Shown here in pieces: positions 23,870 to 32,627 of a DNA stretch of 64,000 bases. Origin of the DNA: Candidatus Peregrinibacteria bacterium (GTDB lineage: Bacteria > Patescibacteriota > Gracilibacteria > UBA1369 > LOWO2-01-FULL-3). The notes beneath the pieces were generated by a model. The model worked only from the letters and a program-made list of their open reading frames with translations, searched no databases and was not told where the DNA came from. Location of the stretch: NCBI GenBank assembly GCA_018655275.1, contig JABIJZ010000004.1, positions 186,001 to 250,000 of the forward strand. The letters run 5' to 3'. Each line of letters begins with the position of its first letter. Position 1 is the stretch's first letter. The position numbers and the translations under genes are program-made.

Positions 23870-25147
23870 ATGAAAAACATGTTTAAAAATATCGTACTCT
23901 TTTTGCTCAAAAGATTCGCTAAAAGGCGGATGAAGAAGTTCAAAGGAAAAGTGATCTGTGTAACTGGGTCTGTGGGTAAAACAAGTATCAAGGAAGCTAT
24001 CTATACTGTTCTGAATTCGAAATTCAGGGTTATGAAGAATCCGGGGAATATGAACACCGAATTCGGGTTGCCGTTGACGATTTTGAAGATGGAGAGTGGG
24101 TATAGTAGTGCGGTGAAATGGTCTTACCTTTTGTTGAAGGGGTTTTATAAATCTTTTAGGCCGATGTATGGTGAAGTTTTGGTTGTGGAAACTGGTGTTG
24201 ATAAACCTGGAGATATGGATGTTCTTTTGTCTATTGTGAAGCCTGATGTGGCCGTTATGAATTTGGTTGCGCCTGTGCATCTAGATGAGGGGCAGTTCTC
24301 GACTCTTGATGAAATTTTTGAAGAAAAATCTAAATTGGTGAAAGCTTTGAATGAAGATGGCTTCGCCGTTTTGAATGTCGACGACGAAAGAGTAAAAAAA
24401 TTGACTGGAGGTCGAGCAAAAGGAAAAACCCACACTTTCGGCGAAAATCCTGAGGCTATGTATAAAGCCACTTCTATCGAAGAAACTTTGGAAGGCACTT
24501 CATTCAACCTAAGCGCGGAAGGACGCAGGATCGAAGCTCAGATCCCTGTACTTGGAGCACATAGCGTGCCTGTGTTGTTGCCGGCGATCGTGTGTGGACG
24601 GATCATGGGAATGACTTTGGAAGAAACTTTGGAGGCTGCCAAGAGAATGGCTTTGCCGCCTGGCAGATTGAACCTAATAGAATGTGCTGTGGAGGGCGCT
24701 GTTGTTGTGGATAGTTCTTACAACTCTTCTCCGAAATCTTGCGTGGCTTCTTTGAAAACTTTATCGAATCTTAAGCCGCGTTCTGGCGGAAGGAAAATAG
24801 CTATATTGGGAAACATGAATGAATTGGGTGAGAATGCGGAGAGACTCCACAAAGAAGTTGGGGCGCACATACCTGATAGCTGTGATATTTTGGTAACTGT
24901 AGGGAAGATGGCTAAGCATTTTGCAGAAATCGCAGAAGACAAAGGAATGAAAAAAATCTTTCAGTATACAAATACTCAGGAATGTATAGCTGAGTTTAAA
25001 GACAAAATTCAGGAAAATGATATAATTCTCGTGAAAGGTTCGCAGAACAATGTCAGGCTGGAACGGTTCGTGAAAGAGGTGATGAAATATCCTGAGCAAG
25101 CAAGTGACCTTTTGGTTAGGCAGGGCAAACATTGGCAGAAATTTTAA
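23870..25147 (+). CDS. MurF-like Mur ligase lacking the N-terminal domain
   Basis: 425 aa. ATP loop VICVTGSVGKTSIKEAIYTV begins about residue 27. Further Mur ligase blocks: VVETGVDKPGDMD, APVHLDEGQFSTLDEI, then VVVDSSYNSSPKSCVASL and ILGNMNELGE of the C-terminal domain. MurF adds D-Ala-D-Ala to UDP-MurNAc-tripeptide, but the usual N-terminal UDP-binding domain is replaced by a short hydrophobic/basic helix (FKNIVLFLLKRFAKRRMKKF), so a related amide-ligase role is possible. A longer frame from 23693 would translate the palindromes and is rejected in favour of the promoter-supported ATG. Heads the operon with holB, ricT and a TPR gene. Confidence 0.85.
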   Translation: MKNMFKNIVLFLLKRFAKRRMKKFKGKVICVTGSVGKTSIKEAIYTVLNSKFRVMKNPGNMNTEFGLPLTILKMESGYSSAVKWSYLLLKGFYKSFRPMYGEVLVVETGVDKPGDMDVLLSIVKPDVAVMNLVAPVHLDEGQFSTLDEIFEEKSKLVKALNEDGFAVLNVDDERVKKLTGGRAKGKTHTFGENPEAMYKATSIEETLEGTSFNLSAEGRRIEAQIPVLGAHSVPVLLPAIVCGRIMGMTLEETLEAAKRMALPPGRLNLIECAVEGAVVVDSSYNSSPKSCVASLKTLSNLKPRSGGRKIAILGNMNELGENAERLHKEVGAHIPDSCDILVTVGKMAKHFAEIAEDKGMKKIFQYTNTQECIAEFKDKIQENDIILVKGSQNNVRLERFVKEVMKYPEQASDLLVRQGKHWQKF

Positions 25148-25151
25148 TACA

Positions 25152-26048
25152 ATGATTTATAATTGGAATATTATTGGCCACGAAAAGCAGCTAAAGATGC
25201 TTGAGGGGGACATTGCTAGCGGGAATTTGGCGCATGCTTATTTGCTTTGTGGACCTAGCCATGTGGGGAAATACACTGTTGCAAAAAAACTTGCACACAC
25301 ATTGCAATGTCCGAATAATTTTTGCGGGAAGTGCGCGACTTGCACACAGGTCCGAAAAGGTTCGCACATCGACACAATGGAGTACCCAAACAACCGCGAA
25401 TCTATCAAGATCGAACAGGTCAGGGAGGTCGTTGCCAGATCCACGATGAGCGGGCAAAGTGCGTATAAGGTTGTGTTGCTTCAGAGTATAGAGCGGATGA
25501 CGCCGGAAGCTGCGAATTGTTTTTTGAAGACTTTGGAAGAACCGCCTGCGAAAACTGTTTTCATCATGACGACTAGCCATGTCCGAGAGATTTTGCCAAC
25601 TATTGTTTCGAGATCACGTATCATGAGGTTTCATTTGTTTTCGATTGAGTATTTGACGAAGGTTTTGCGTGAACAATTTCCGGACAGTGATCCTGAGGAG
25701 ATAGACAATGTGGCAAAACTTTCTTTGGGGAAAACAGGGAAAGCTTTGGACCTAATGAATGAGCCGGATAAGCTGGCCTACAACCTAAAACTGTATAAAG
25801 ACGTTTTGTATTTGCTGGATACGGACAACATCGTTGAGAGATTCCGATACGTGGAAGGGCTTATGGAAGACGATCGCAAGAGGCGCGATTTTTTGAATGT
25901 AATGCTGCATGTCTTGCGAAATAAGCTTCTTGTTGACGGCTCTGATCGGTTTATTAGATTGATTTCTAATGTTGAAAATGCTAAGAGTTTCTTGAAGCAA
26001 AATGTAAATACCCGTTTGGTTTTAGAAAATTTAATGTTTATGAATTAA
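25152..26048 (+). CDS. holB: DNA polymerase III delta' subunit (clamp loader)
   Basis: 298 aa from ATG 25152, 4 nt after the MurF-like stop. P-loop CGPSHVGKYTVAKKLA is near 33, the zinc module is in CPNNFCGKCATC, sensor-like ANCFLKTLEEPPAKTVFIM near 120, and SRC-like IVSRSRIMRF near 150. The P-loop keeps Gly-Lys, unlike E. coli delta'. Loads the beta clamp with tau/gamma and delta. The next gene is ricT, the same neighbour as in Firmicutes. Confidence 0.92.
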   Translation: MIYNWNIIGHEKQLKMLEGDIASGNLAHAYLLCGPSHVGKYTVAKKLAHTLQCPNNFCGKCATCTQVRKGSHIDTMEYPNNRESIKIEQVREVVARSTMSGQSAYKVVLLQSIERMTPEAANCFLKTLEEPPAKTVFIMTTSHVREILPTIVSRSRIMRFHLFSIEYLTKVLREQFPDSDPEEIDNVAKLSLGKTGKALDLMNEPDKLAYNLKLYKDVLYLLDTDNIVERFRYVEGLMEDDRKRRDFLNVMLHVLRNKLLVDGSDRFIRLISNVENAKSFLKQNVNTRLVLENLMFMN

Positions 26049-26049
26049 T

Positions 26050-26919
26050 ATGATTTTAGGAATTTTTGATTTTTATGACTTGGAATTGGTCGAAGCTCTC
26101 TGCGAAGAATCTTCGGATCTTGTCGAAGGAGAGATGGTTGTGTTCAAGAATGCCGATGGGGCTGAAGAGGTTGGGAAGATTTCTTACATCTCTACTGGCG
26201 AGCTTGATAAAGAGAAATCTAAAGGCGGGTGCAAACTTTTGAGAAGAGCTACTGCCCATGATTTGCAGAAATTTGAAACCAATAAAGGGCGAGGAGAAAC
26301 TGCCGTTCAGACTTGTAAGGAATTGTCCGTCCGATATGAATTGGATATGCAGCCTTTTTATGCGATTTATTCTTTTGATGGTTTGCGAGTGAATATTGTT
26401 TTTACTGCTGAAGACCGAGTTGATTTTCGAGAATTGGTTAAAGATTTAGCGAAATCGTTGCAAAAACAAATCCACCTGAAACAGATCGGACCTAGAGATA
26501 AAGCTCGAATTACTGATGGATTCGGAAAATGCGGAAGACGATTTTGTTGCAAAGGGTTCTTGCCTAAGCTCGAAAGTATTTCGATGGACATGGTTCGAGT
26601 TCAGTCTTTGGAAGGGAAGGGGAGCAGCAAACTTTCTGGAGCTTGTGGGAAACTTTTGTGTTGTTTGAAATATGAAGTTGGTGCGTATAGCGAATTGAAG
26701 GACAAACTTCCTCCCCCTGGAAGTAGGGTTAAATTGAAAAAACCTGTTTTGGGAACTCATGACGAGGGGATTGTCACATCGTTGGATATTTTGAACCAAA
26801 GAATGAAGATCAGCACTGGGAACAGGGAATTGGTCGTGGTTGACCTAGCGGATGTGGCCAAGGTTTTGGCCAAACCTGTGCGAACTGCACCAAGAATTAA
26901 TAATTCTCCGGACAAATGA
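26050..26919 (+). CDS. ricT: PSP1-domain protein (RicT/YaaT-like)
   Basis: 289 aa, 1 nt after holB. The C-terminal PSP1 region has two cysteine clusters, FGKCGRRFCCKGFL (about 158-171) and SGACGKLLCCLKYE (about 196-209), matching RicT/YaaT, which in Bacillus binds Fe-S clusters with RicA/RicF and affects RNase Y function. RNase Y is encoded in this same window. The holB-yaaT neighbourhood is a known conserved pair. The stop TGA overlaps the ATG of the next gene (ATGA). Confidence 0.88.
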   Translation: MILGIFDFYDLELVEALCEESSDLVEGEMVVFKNADGAEEVGKISYISTGELDKEKSKGGCKLLRRATAHDLQKFETNKGRGETAVQTCKELSVRYELDMQPFYAIYSFDGLRVNIVFTAEDRVDFRELVKDLAKSLQKQIHLKQIGPRDKARITDGFGKCGRRFCCKGFLPKLESISMDMVRVQSLEGKGSSKLSGACGKLLCCLKYEVGAYSELKDKLPPPGSRVKLKKPVLGTHDEGIVTSLDILNQRMKISTGNRELVVVDLADVAKVLAKPVRTAPRINNSPDK

Positions 26920-27689
26920 TTACATACTTGATTATCTTTCTGAGTATTTTGGGATTGCTTACTATTTTTGGACGTAGGTGTGTTTTGACACTTAAACGAA
27001 AAGTTGAGGTGGACGAAACACCTGTTGTTGAAGAGAAGGAAGAGAAGACGAAAGCGAAAAGGTTTTCTTCGGATGAGAAGAAAAATTTGGAAAAGTTTTA
27101 TAACAGGTCTCTGGCTTTGATTAAGAAAAATGAGCCGAAAGAGGCTGTGAAGGTTTTGGTGCAAGCGTTAGCAATCAATCCGGATTTTCAAGATGGACTG
27201 AAGGAGCTTGGGAAATTGTACTTGGATCAGAAATTGTGGGGGAAGGCTGCGGCTGTTTACAAGAGCTTGGTTGAACTGACCGAGGATCCTGTTGATTATA
27301 GTCATTTGGGCGCGGCGTCTTATAACGCTGGGGACCTTAAAGAGGCTGCGACTGCGTATCAAAATTCTATAAGTTTGGACCCTAAACGTCCTCAGCGGTA
27401 TCTGAGCCTAGGGCAAGTGTACAGAGACATGGAGAAAAGTCAGTTGGCGTTGATTGCATTCAACAAAGCTGTTGAATTGGACAAAGAGAATGTGGATTAT
27501 TTGCTGCTTTGCGCTGACACACAAATGGATCTTGGGAATTCTGCGGATGCTGAGCTTGTTTTGAAAAGAGTCTTGGAGCTTGCGCCGACTAGCAAGCTGG
27601 CGAAGGAAATGATTAAAACTATTGAGGAGCTTCGTAAAGATGAGCCGGCTCCTAAGCCGAAGAAGCGTGCGAAGAAGTCTGAGAAATAA
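26916..27689 (+). CDS. Membrane-anchored TPR protein
   Basis: 257 aa. One N-terminal membrane segment (ITYLIIFLSILGLLTIFG), then a charged linker rich in Glu/Lys, then four to five TPR units (for example ALIKKNEPKEAVKVLVQALA, NAGDLKEAATAYQNSISLDP, EKSQLALIAFNKAVELD), and a Lys-rich tail. Probably cytoplasmic repeats facing inward, serving as a scaffold. Translationally coupled to ricT. Confidence 0.85.
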   Translation: MITYLIIFLSILGLLTIFGRRCVLTLKRKVEVDETPVVEEKEEKTKAKRFSSDEKKNLEKFYNRSLALIKKNEPKEAVKVLVQALAINPDFQDGLKELGKLYLDQKLWGKAAAVYKSLVELTEDPVDYSHLGAASYNAGDLKEAATAYQNSISLDPKRPQRYLSLGQVYRDMEKSQLALIAFNKAVELDKENVDYLLLCADTQMDLGNSADAELVLKRVLELAPTSKLAKEMIKTIEELRKDEPAPKPKKRAKKSEK

Positions 27690-27690
27690 A

Positions 27691-29514
27691 TTATTCTTCT
27701 GTTGGGCCCGTCAGGAATTTCGCTGGGATTGCTTTGTAATGGGAGAAGATTTCTTCTTTGACAGGGTCTTCGTCTTCTCTTGTGATTGTCCTGTGCCAAA
27801 GTGCGTCGAAGCCTGTGTGATTCTGTTCGACTTGTTTGGTTTCGCCAGGGGCGAGATCTGCTGAAGGGATGTATAGCGGCGTCGCTGGAGGACTTTTGTA
27901 GTTAGAGAAGTGTGGACCTTCTAATTCTACTTTTCTGCCGTCTGAGGTGCCGTAGAATTTGAAATATGCGTGCAGGCCATCGGTATATGCTTGGATGAGA
28001 ATGTGGCCTGGAGTGTCGTTTGTGAATTTCAGGTCTTGTCCCCCAATATATATTGTTGCGTCAAGCCCGTAACCTAGCAACTGAGAGTAATATGAAACCG
28101 CATATGAGTGAGATCTTCTAGCTGTGATAGGAAGTCCTGAGAATATTGCCGCCCTGTAGGCGGTAGTTGACACCTGACAAAGTCCACCACCATACTCGGG
28201 AATTGTTCCGGCGTTTGTTATGACTAGTTCTTTTTTGTAGCCGGTTGTCCCATCTACCCTGCCCAAATTGGTGTTGAAAGAAAACTCTTCGCCTGGGGGG
28301 ATCAAGGTGCCGTTGAAATTATCCATACCTACGCTAATATTGTGTATCCTGTTTCGCGTCGATCCGTAGAATGTTGTGTGGCCTGTGCCTATCAATTCGT
28401 GAACACCCAGCTCCTGAATTTCGTTTGAGATGGTGATAGGAGCGGGGATGTCTTTTGTCACTATTTCTATCTCTCCGACTTCTTCGTTGATTGCGAGCTC
28501 TAATGCTTTTTTCAAATCGGTTCTTTGGATTCTGACTCCGTCTATGCCTCTGCCGTCCACGACAACGCCGTCTTCATTTTTGTAGATAGAAACTGGTTCA
28601 ACCTCTACCTCTATGGTTTCTTTAAGTTGCTCGTCTATATATTCATTAACCTCGTCTGTGTCTATGCCCAACAAAATCACTTTGGCTGAATTCTCGTAAC
28701 TTTCCGGAACGTACTTATTTTCCAGAAGAACCTCTAGGTTTAGAACTGGCAGTGAAGCCTCGACAACCTCTCTGAATGAAATCCAGCCAAGATGGTCTTT
28801 CAATGAAAAGTACCAGGTCTTGTTGTCCCATTTGATTGAGATTTGATTTCGAATTTTACGTTTTATTTCTGCTTCTTGTTTCTGAAGATCCTCTTTTGTT
28901 ATTACTGGTACGATGTCTACTAATTCCAACTGGAAAGATCTCGGCTCCAGGCTTGAAACAGAGTTTTTTATTTCTTTTATTAGTTTTTCGTAATTGGGAA
29001 GTTGCCCGGACTTCTCTTCTATTATTGTGAGGCCCTGGCTGTTTATCACAAAGTGCGCGTTGCCTGGGGCAAGATTTTCTAATTCGAGTGCTTTGTTAAG
29101 TTTTTCGATGAGGATTTCTGGGTCGAATATATACAAAACGTCTGTTGAAGCGTCAGTTTCTTTGCCCTGGAGGCTCTGGGTGATTGTTTGTTTTTTGAGG
29201 TCAATCCTTTTGATTGTCGTTATCGTGTCTTTCAGGAGGATTTGTATTCCGAGGTCTTGAGGGGTGAGCTGGATTTGCTTGTCACCGGTCGTGAATAATA
29301 TGGGCATGTTGAGGAACATGGTCTCTTTTGTCTGGAGGGCCTTCAACGCTTCTTCGGGTGTATGGTAACTAAGGTCTAGGTTTGCAACAATTGTTCCCGC
29401 AGGAAGTTTCCCATGCAGGTAAATTTTTGCACCCACCAAAGCCCCCACCAATACCAAGCCTATCGCTATACCTATGGCTAAACCTTTTATCGTGCTTTTG
29501 GTTTTTTTTGCCAT
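27691..29514 (-). CDS. VanW-family protein with peptidoglycan-binding-4-like N-terminal region
   Basis: 607 aa. N-terminal anchor helix (GLAIGIAIGLVLVGALVGAK, about 10-29). The long extracellular region resembles repeated PG_binding_4 domains. VanW domain: PPGEEFSFNTNLGRVDGTTG, then EYGGGLCQVSTTAYRAAI and RRSHSYAVSYY. The conserved Cys-Gln in GGLCQVS is intact. Located at the cell envelope; biochemical role unknown in the family. Its start overlaps the end of the YtxH-like gene by 28 nt, in an operon with rny. Confidence 0.9.
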   Translation of the reverse strand: MAKKTKSTIKGLAIGIAIGLVLVGALVGAKIYLHGKLPAGTIVANLDLSYHTPEEALKALQTKETMFLNMPILFTTGDKQIQLTPQDLGIQILLKDTITTIKRIDLKKQTITQSLQGKETDASTDVLYIFDPEILIEKLNKALELENLAPGNAHFVINSQGLTIIEEKSGQLPNYEKLIKEIKNSVSSLEPRSFQLELVDIVPVITKEDLQKQEAEIKRKIRNQISIKWDNKTWYFSLKDHLGWISFREVVEASLPVLNLEVLLENKYVPESYENSAKVILLGIDTDEVNEYIDEQLKETIEVEVEPVSIYKNEDGVVVDGRGIDGVRIQRTDLKKALELAINEEVGEIEIVTKDIPAPITISNEIQELGVHELIGTGHTTFYGSTRNRIHNISVGMDNFNGTLIPPGEEFSFNTNLGRVDGTTGYKKELVITNAGTIPEYGGGLCQVSTTAYRAAIFSGLPITARRSHSYAVSYYSQLLGYGLDATIYIGGQDLKFTNDTPGHILIQAYTDGLHAYFKFYGTSDGRKVELEGPHFSNYKSPPATPLYIPSADLAPGETKQVEQNHTGFDALWHRTITREDEDPVKEEIFSHYKAIPAKFLTGPTEE

Positions 29515-29675
29515 AGTTTTTTTATGAAGGTTCCAAGTTTTTTCCTAGTTGTTTTCCCTTTTTCTGGGGCGACACTCATTCCGACCACAGACCCTATTGC
29601 TCCGCCAATAACCACCCCCATCATAACGTTGTTGAGTTTTTTACCCAGCTTCTTTTCTTTTTTTGAGCCGAACAT
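29487..29675 (-). CDS. YtxH-like small membrane protein
   Basis: 62 aa: basic start MFGSKKEKKLGKKLNN, a glycine-rich membrane helix VMMGVVIGGAIGSVVGMSVA, then the characteristic APEKGKTTRKKL. This is the YtxH (PF12732) pattern. Role unknown. Between rny and the VanW gene. Confidence 0.8.
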   Translation of the reverse strand: MFGSKKEKKLGKKLNNVMMGVVIGGAIGSVVGMSVAPEKGKTTRKKLGTFIKKLWQKKPKAR

Positions 29676-29693
29676 TTTGAACGAGGTTAGGGC

Positions 29694-31241
29694 CTACTTT
29701 GCTATTTCGGTTGTTTTTGTTCTTCGGATGACGTTGACTTTTATCTTTCCTGGATATGACAATTCTGATTCTATTTTTTCGGCTATCTTCTCTGCAAGCC
29801 CCAGGGTCTGGTCGTCGTTAACTTCTGTTGGGTCAACCAAAACTCGAAGCTCTCGTCCTGCCGATATTGCGAATGTTTTTTTAACTCCGTCGAAAGAAGT
29901 TGCCGCACTTTCCAATGCGTTTAGTCTCTCCAAATATTTTTCCAATGATTCCTGCCTGGCACCCGGCCTACTCGCCGACAACGCATCTGCTGCTTGTACG
30001 ATCAAAGCCTCTGGAGTTTCTGGTTTTTCTGATTCGTGATGTGTCCATGCTGCGTGTACCGCTTCTTTAGAAAAGCCGTATTTTTCCATCAATTCTTTTG
30101 TGAGGAAGTCGTGTGCTCCTTGCACGTCGGGGTCTTGGTCGATGGCTTTTCCGAGGTCGTGTAGGAATCCTGCGACCTTACAGGTCTCGATATCAAGCCC
30201 AGCCTCTGAGCCCAACATTGTTGCTATGAAGCCAACCTCCATTGAGTGCATCATTATGTTCTGGCTATAACTTGTTCTGAATTTCAGGCGGCCGATTGTT
30301 TGGACGAGCTCTTTGTTGTTTGTTGGGAGTTTCGAGATCCCCATTTTTTTGAGAGCTTTTTCTCCTATCTTATATAGCTCCTCTTTTACGTCTTCTTTTG
30401 CCTCCTTGATTGCTTGGTCTACTGTTTCTGGAGTGATGTTCTTTTTTGTTCTGATTAATTTCTCGATGGTTCTTTCTCCGATTCTTCTTTCCATTAGGTT
30501 GTATGAAGAGACTGAAATCACGTTCGGCAGGTCGTTGAACACAACCACTATTTCAAGTTTCTCCTCAAGGTGAAGTATGTTCATAGCGTCTTTTCCGACG
30601 ATCCTACCTTTTATAATGTCTTTTGGAACTTTCACCCGTACCTCTCTGGGTTCTACTGATGTTGGAGAGGTTAGTCTTTGGATAACGTCTATTATTATTT
30701 TTTTGGCGTTTCTTTGGGCTTTTTCTTTCAAGTACTCTTCTGTGTGGGCAAGTCTTTCGGTGTTTTCTTCTTTTAGTTCTTTTTGGTACCTATCTATGGT
30801 TTCGATTTTGGTGGCTTCTGGGTTTTTGCCGGATTTTTCAGCCAGCTTTTCTACAAACTCCTTTTCTTTGTCTTTTATTCCAGCTTCTTTCGAAGATATT
30901 TCTCCTTCAATACCTTTGACTGATCTTTTTAGGCTGTTTAGTTTATCTTCCTGTTTTTGGACGCTTTGTTCTTTGTTTTTCACTGAGTTTTCCATTTGGC
31001 TTATCATTCTTTCGTTTATTTTAAAGCCTTCTTCTGTTCTCTCTTTTTGGATTTCGAATTGTTTTTTTGACGATTCTTTTATTTCTTGGGCCTCTTCCTT
31101 GGCTTCTTGAAGCGTTTTTTCCGCCCTCTCCCTTCTTTTTTCTATATCAAGGAGCTTGCTTTTGTAAAAAAAGAGATATCCTGCTCCCGCTCCGGCCGAA
31201 AAAACGACAAGTGCGACGATGATGTTCATAACAATGTTCAT
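29694..31241 (-). CDS. rny: Ribonuclease Y
   Basis: 515 aa. N-terminal membrane helix (IIVALVVFSAGAGAGYLFFY), long coiled coil (about 30-190), KH domain (VRVKVPKDIIKGRIVGKDAM near 205), and HD domain with SMEVGFIATMLG and VAGFLHDLGKAID (about 335-370). Membrane-tethered endoribonuclease that starts mRNA decay. The first of two nearby ATG codons is taken as start. Promoter about 30 bp upstream. Confidence 0.96.
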   Translation of the reverse strand: MNIVMNIIVALVVFSAGAGAGYLFFYKSKLLDIEKRRERAEKTLQEAKEEAQEIKESSKKQFEIQKERTEEGFKINERMISQMENSVKNKEQSVQKQEDKLNSLKRSVKGIEGEISSKEAGIKDKEKEFVEKLAEKSGKNPEATKIETIDRYQKELKEENTERLAHTEEYLKEKAQRNAKKIIIDVIQRLTSPTSVEPREVRVKVPKDIIKGRIVGKDAMNILHLEEKLEIVVVFNDLPNVISVSSYNLMERRIGERTIEKLIRTKKNITPETVDQAIKEAKEDVKEELYKIGEKALKKMGISKLPTNNKELVQTIGRLKFRTSYSQNIMMHSMEVGFIATMLGSEAGLDIETCKVAGFLHDLGKAIDQDPDVQGAHDFLTKELMEKYGFSKEAVHAAWTHHESEKPETPEALIVQAADALSASRPGARQESLEKYLERLNALESAATSFDGVKKTFAISAGRELRVLVDPTEVNDDQTLGLAEKIAEKIESELSYPGKIKVNVIRRTKTTEIAK

Positions 31242-31265
31242 AACTTTTGTTTAAATTGCCGTGAA

Positions 31266-31294
31266 AGGATACTTGTAATAGCACAAATTATCAA
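31266..31294 (-). promoter_or_regulatory. rny promoter
   Basis: Minus strand TTGATA, 17 nt, TATCCT, about 25 nt before the rny ATG. Between this and the dnaN promoter lies about 150 bp of very AT-rich DNA (31295-31442) in which I see no gene, DnaA-box cluster or clear hairpin. Confidence 0.55.
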
Positions 31295-31442
31295 GACGGT
31301 CTAATGGTTTTTGACAGGTTTTAAACAATTTTGACACCCCTTGTTTGGGCGGTTTATCCTGTAAATGTTTTTTGTTTGTTCAAAACCCTTCCCTCTACTA
31401 ATAACTTCTACTGTATATATTAATATTATTAATACTATTTAT

Positions 31443-31470
31443 TTGTCTAATAACGAATCTTTAGTATAAT
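31443..31470 (+). promoter_or_regulatory. dnaN promoter
   Basis: TTGTCT, 16 nt, TATAAT. Leader of about 30 nt, almost purely A/T. Confidence 0.65.
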
Positions 31471-31505
31471 TGTTCATGCTTTACATATTTTAATAAAATT
31501 CTAAT

Positions 31506-32612
31506 ATGAAATTATTTTGTTCAAGAAAAGATTTGGAAACAGCTTTAAATATTGTTAATAAAGCTATTAGCTCAAACAACACACTTCCAGTTTTAAATAA
31601 TATTTTAGTCAAGGCTGAAGGTAAAAAATTACATTTTTCAGCCACAAATTTAGAAATTGCGATTAGCTTTTTTATAGATGCTGATGTTCGAGCTGAGGGA
31701 GCGGTTACGATTCCCGCGAAACTTATTACGAGTTATGTTTCTTTGTTGAGTGACGAGAAGGTTGAGCTTTCAGTTACCGATGGTTTGACGCTATTGGTTC
31801 AATCATCAACATCAACAACAAAGATTAAGTGTATAAGTGCGGACGAGTTTCCACTTATTCCTAAGGTTGACGTGGAGCATTCTTTTAAAATACCGACTGA
31901 GGACTTGGACAACTCTATAATGGAAACTGTTTTTGCTGCTTCGGCAAACGTTTCTAGGCCGGTTTTGTCTGGTGTTTATTTGTCTGTGGATGGTGATGAA
32001 ATGAAAATGGTTGCCACAGACAGTTACAGACTTGCTGAGAAGAAAATGAAGCTTGGCGACAAGATAGATGGAAGTTTTAATTGTATAATTCCTTCAAAGA
32101 CTGTTGCTGAAATGGGAAAAATCACCAGTCATAGCGAAGCTAAAGATGTTGAGGTTGGGCTTTCTAAGAACCAGGTTTTGTTTAAGGTTGGGAATGTTGA
32201 ATTGGTTTCTCGCTTGATAGAGGGGAAATTTCCTGAGTACGAGAGGATTATTCCAAAAGAAGGCAAAACAAAGGTTCAGGTTTCTGTCGAAGAGCTTGCG
32301 CTTGTTCTAAAGAGGGTGAGTCTTTTTGCCCGAGAGAACAACAACAGTATTAAACTAACAGCTACGAATGATGGGAAGCTGATTGTTTCTTCTGACGAGA
32401 CGAAAGTTGGTGAAGAAAAAGCGGAAGTTGCAATAACTATTGACGGAGAAAACAACAAAATTTCGTTGAACAGTCAGTACATGCTGGATGTTCTTACTTA
32501 CGTTAACAACGACAAGATTGAAATCGAGATGAACGATAAACTCTCCCCCGCGGTTATTAGGCCGACAGAGAGGGAGGATTATGTTTACATTATTATGCCC
32601 CTTAAGGTATAG
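31506..32612 (+). CDS. dnaN: DNA polymerase III beta subunit (sliding clamp)
   Basis: 368 aa, full length, three clamp domains. MKLFCSRKDLETALNIVNKA, NNTLPVLNNILVKA, PVLSGVYLSVDGDEMKMVAT, ATDSYRLAEKKM and the C-terminal VIRPTEREDYVYIIMPLKV are canonical. dnaA is not adjacent, so this is not the usual dnaA-dnaN origin neighbourhood. mfd follows after 15 nt. Confidence 0.97.
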   Translation: MKLFCSRKDLETALNIVNKAISSNNTLPVLNNILVKAEGKKLHFSATNLEIAISFFIDADVRAEGAVTIPAKLITSYVSLLSDEKVELSVTDGLTLLVQSSTSTTKIKCISADEFPLIPKVDVEHSFKIPTEDLDNSIMETVFAASANVSRPVLSGVYLSVDGDEMKMVATDSYRLAEKKMKLGDKIDGSFNCIIPSKTVAEMGKITSHSEAKDVEVGLSKNQVLFKVGNVELVSRLIEGKFPEYERIIPKEGKTKVQVSVEELALVLKRVSLFARENNNSIKLTATNDGKLIVSSDETKVGEEKAEVAITIDGENNKISLNSQYMLDVLTYVNNDKIEIEMNDKLSPAVIRPTEREDYVYIIMPLKV

Positions 32613-32627
32613 TCGGTTGGTAAAATT

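Noticed and set aside
31242-31505. Replication origin next to dnaN
   Set aside because: The region is AT-rich and beside dnaN, but dnaA is absent and I found no cluster of TTATCCACA-type boxes; it is explained by two promoters.
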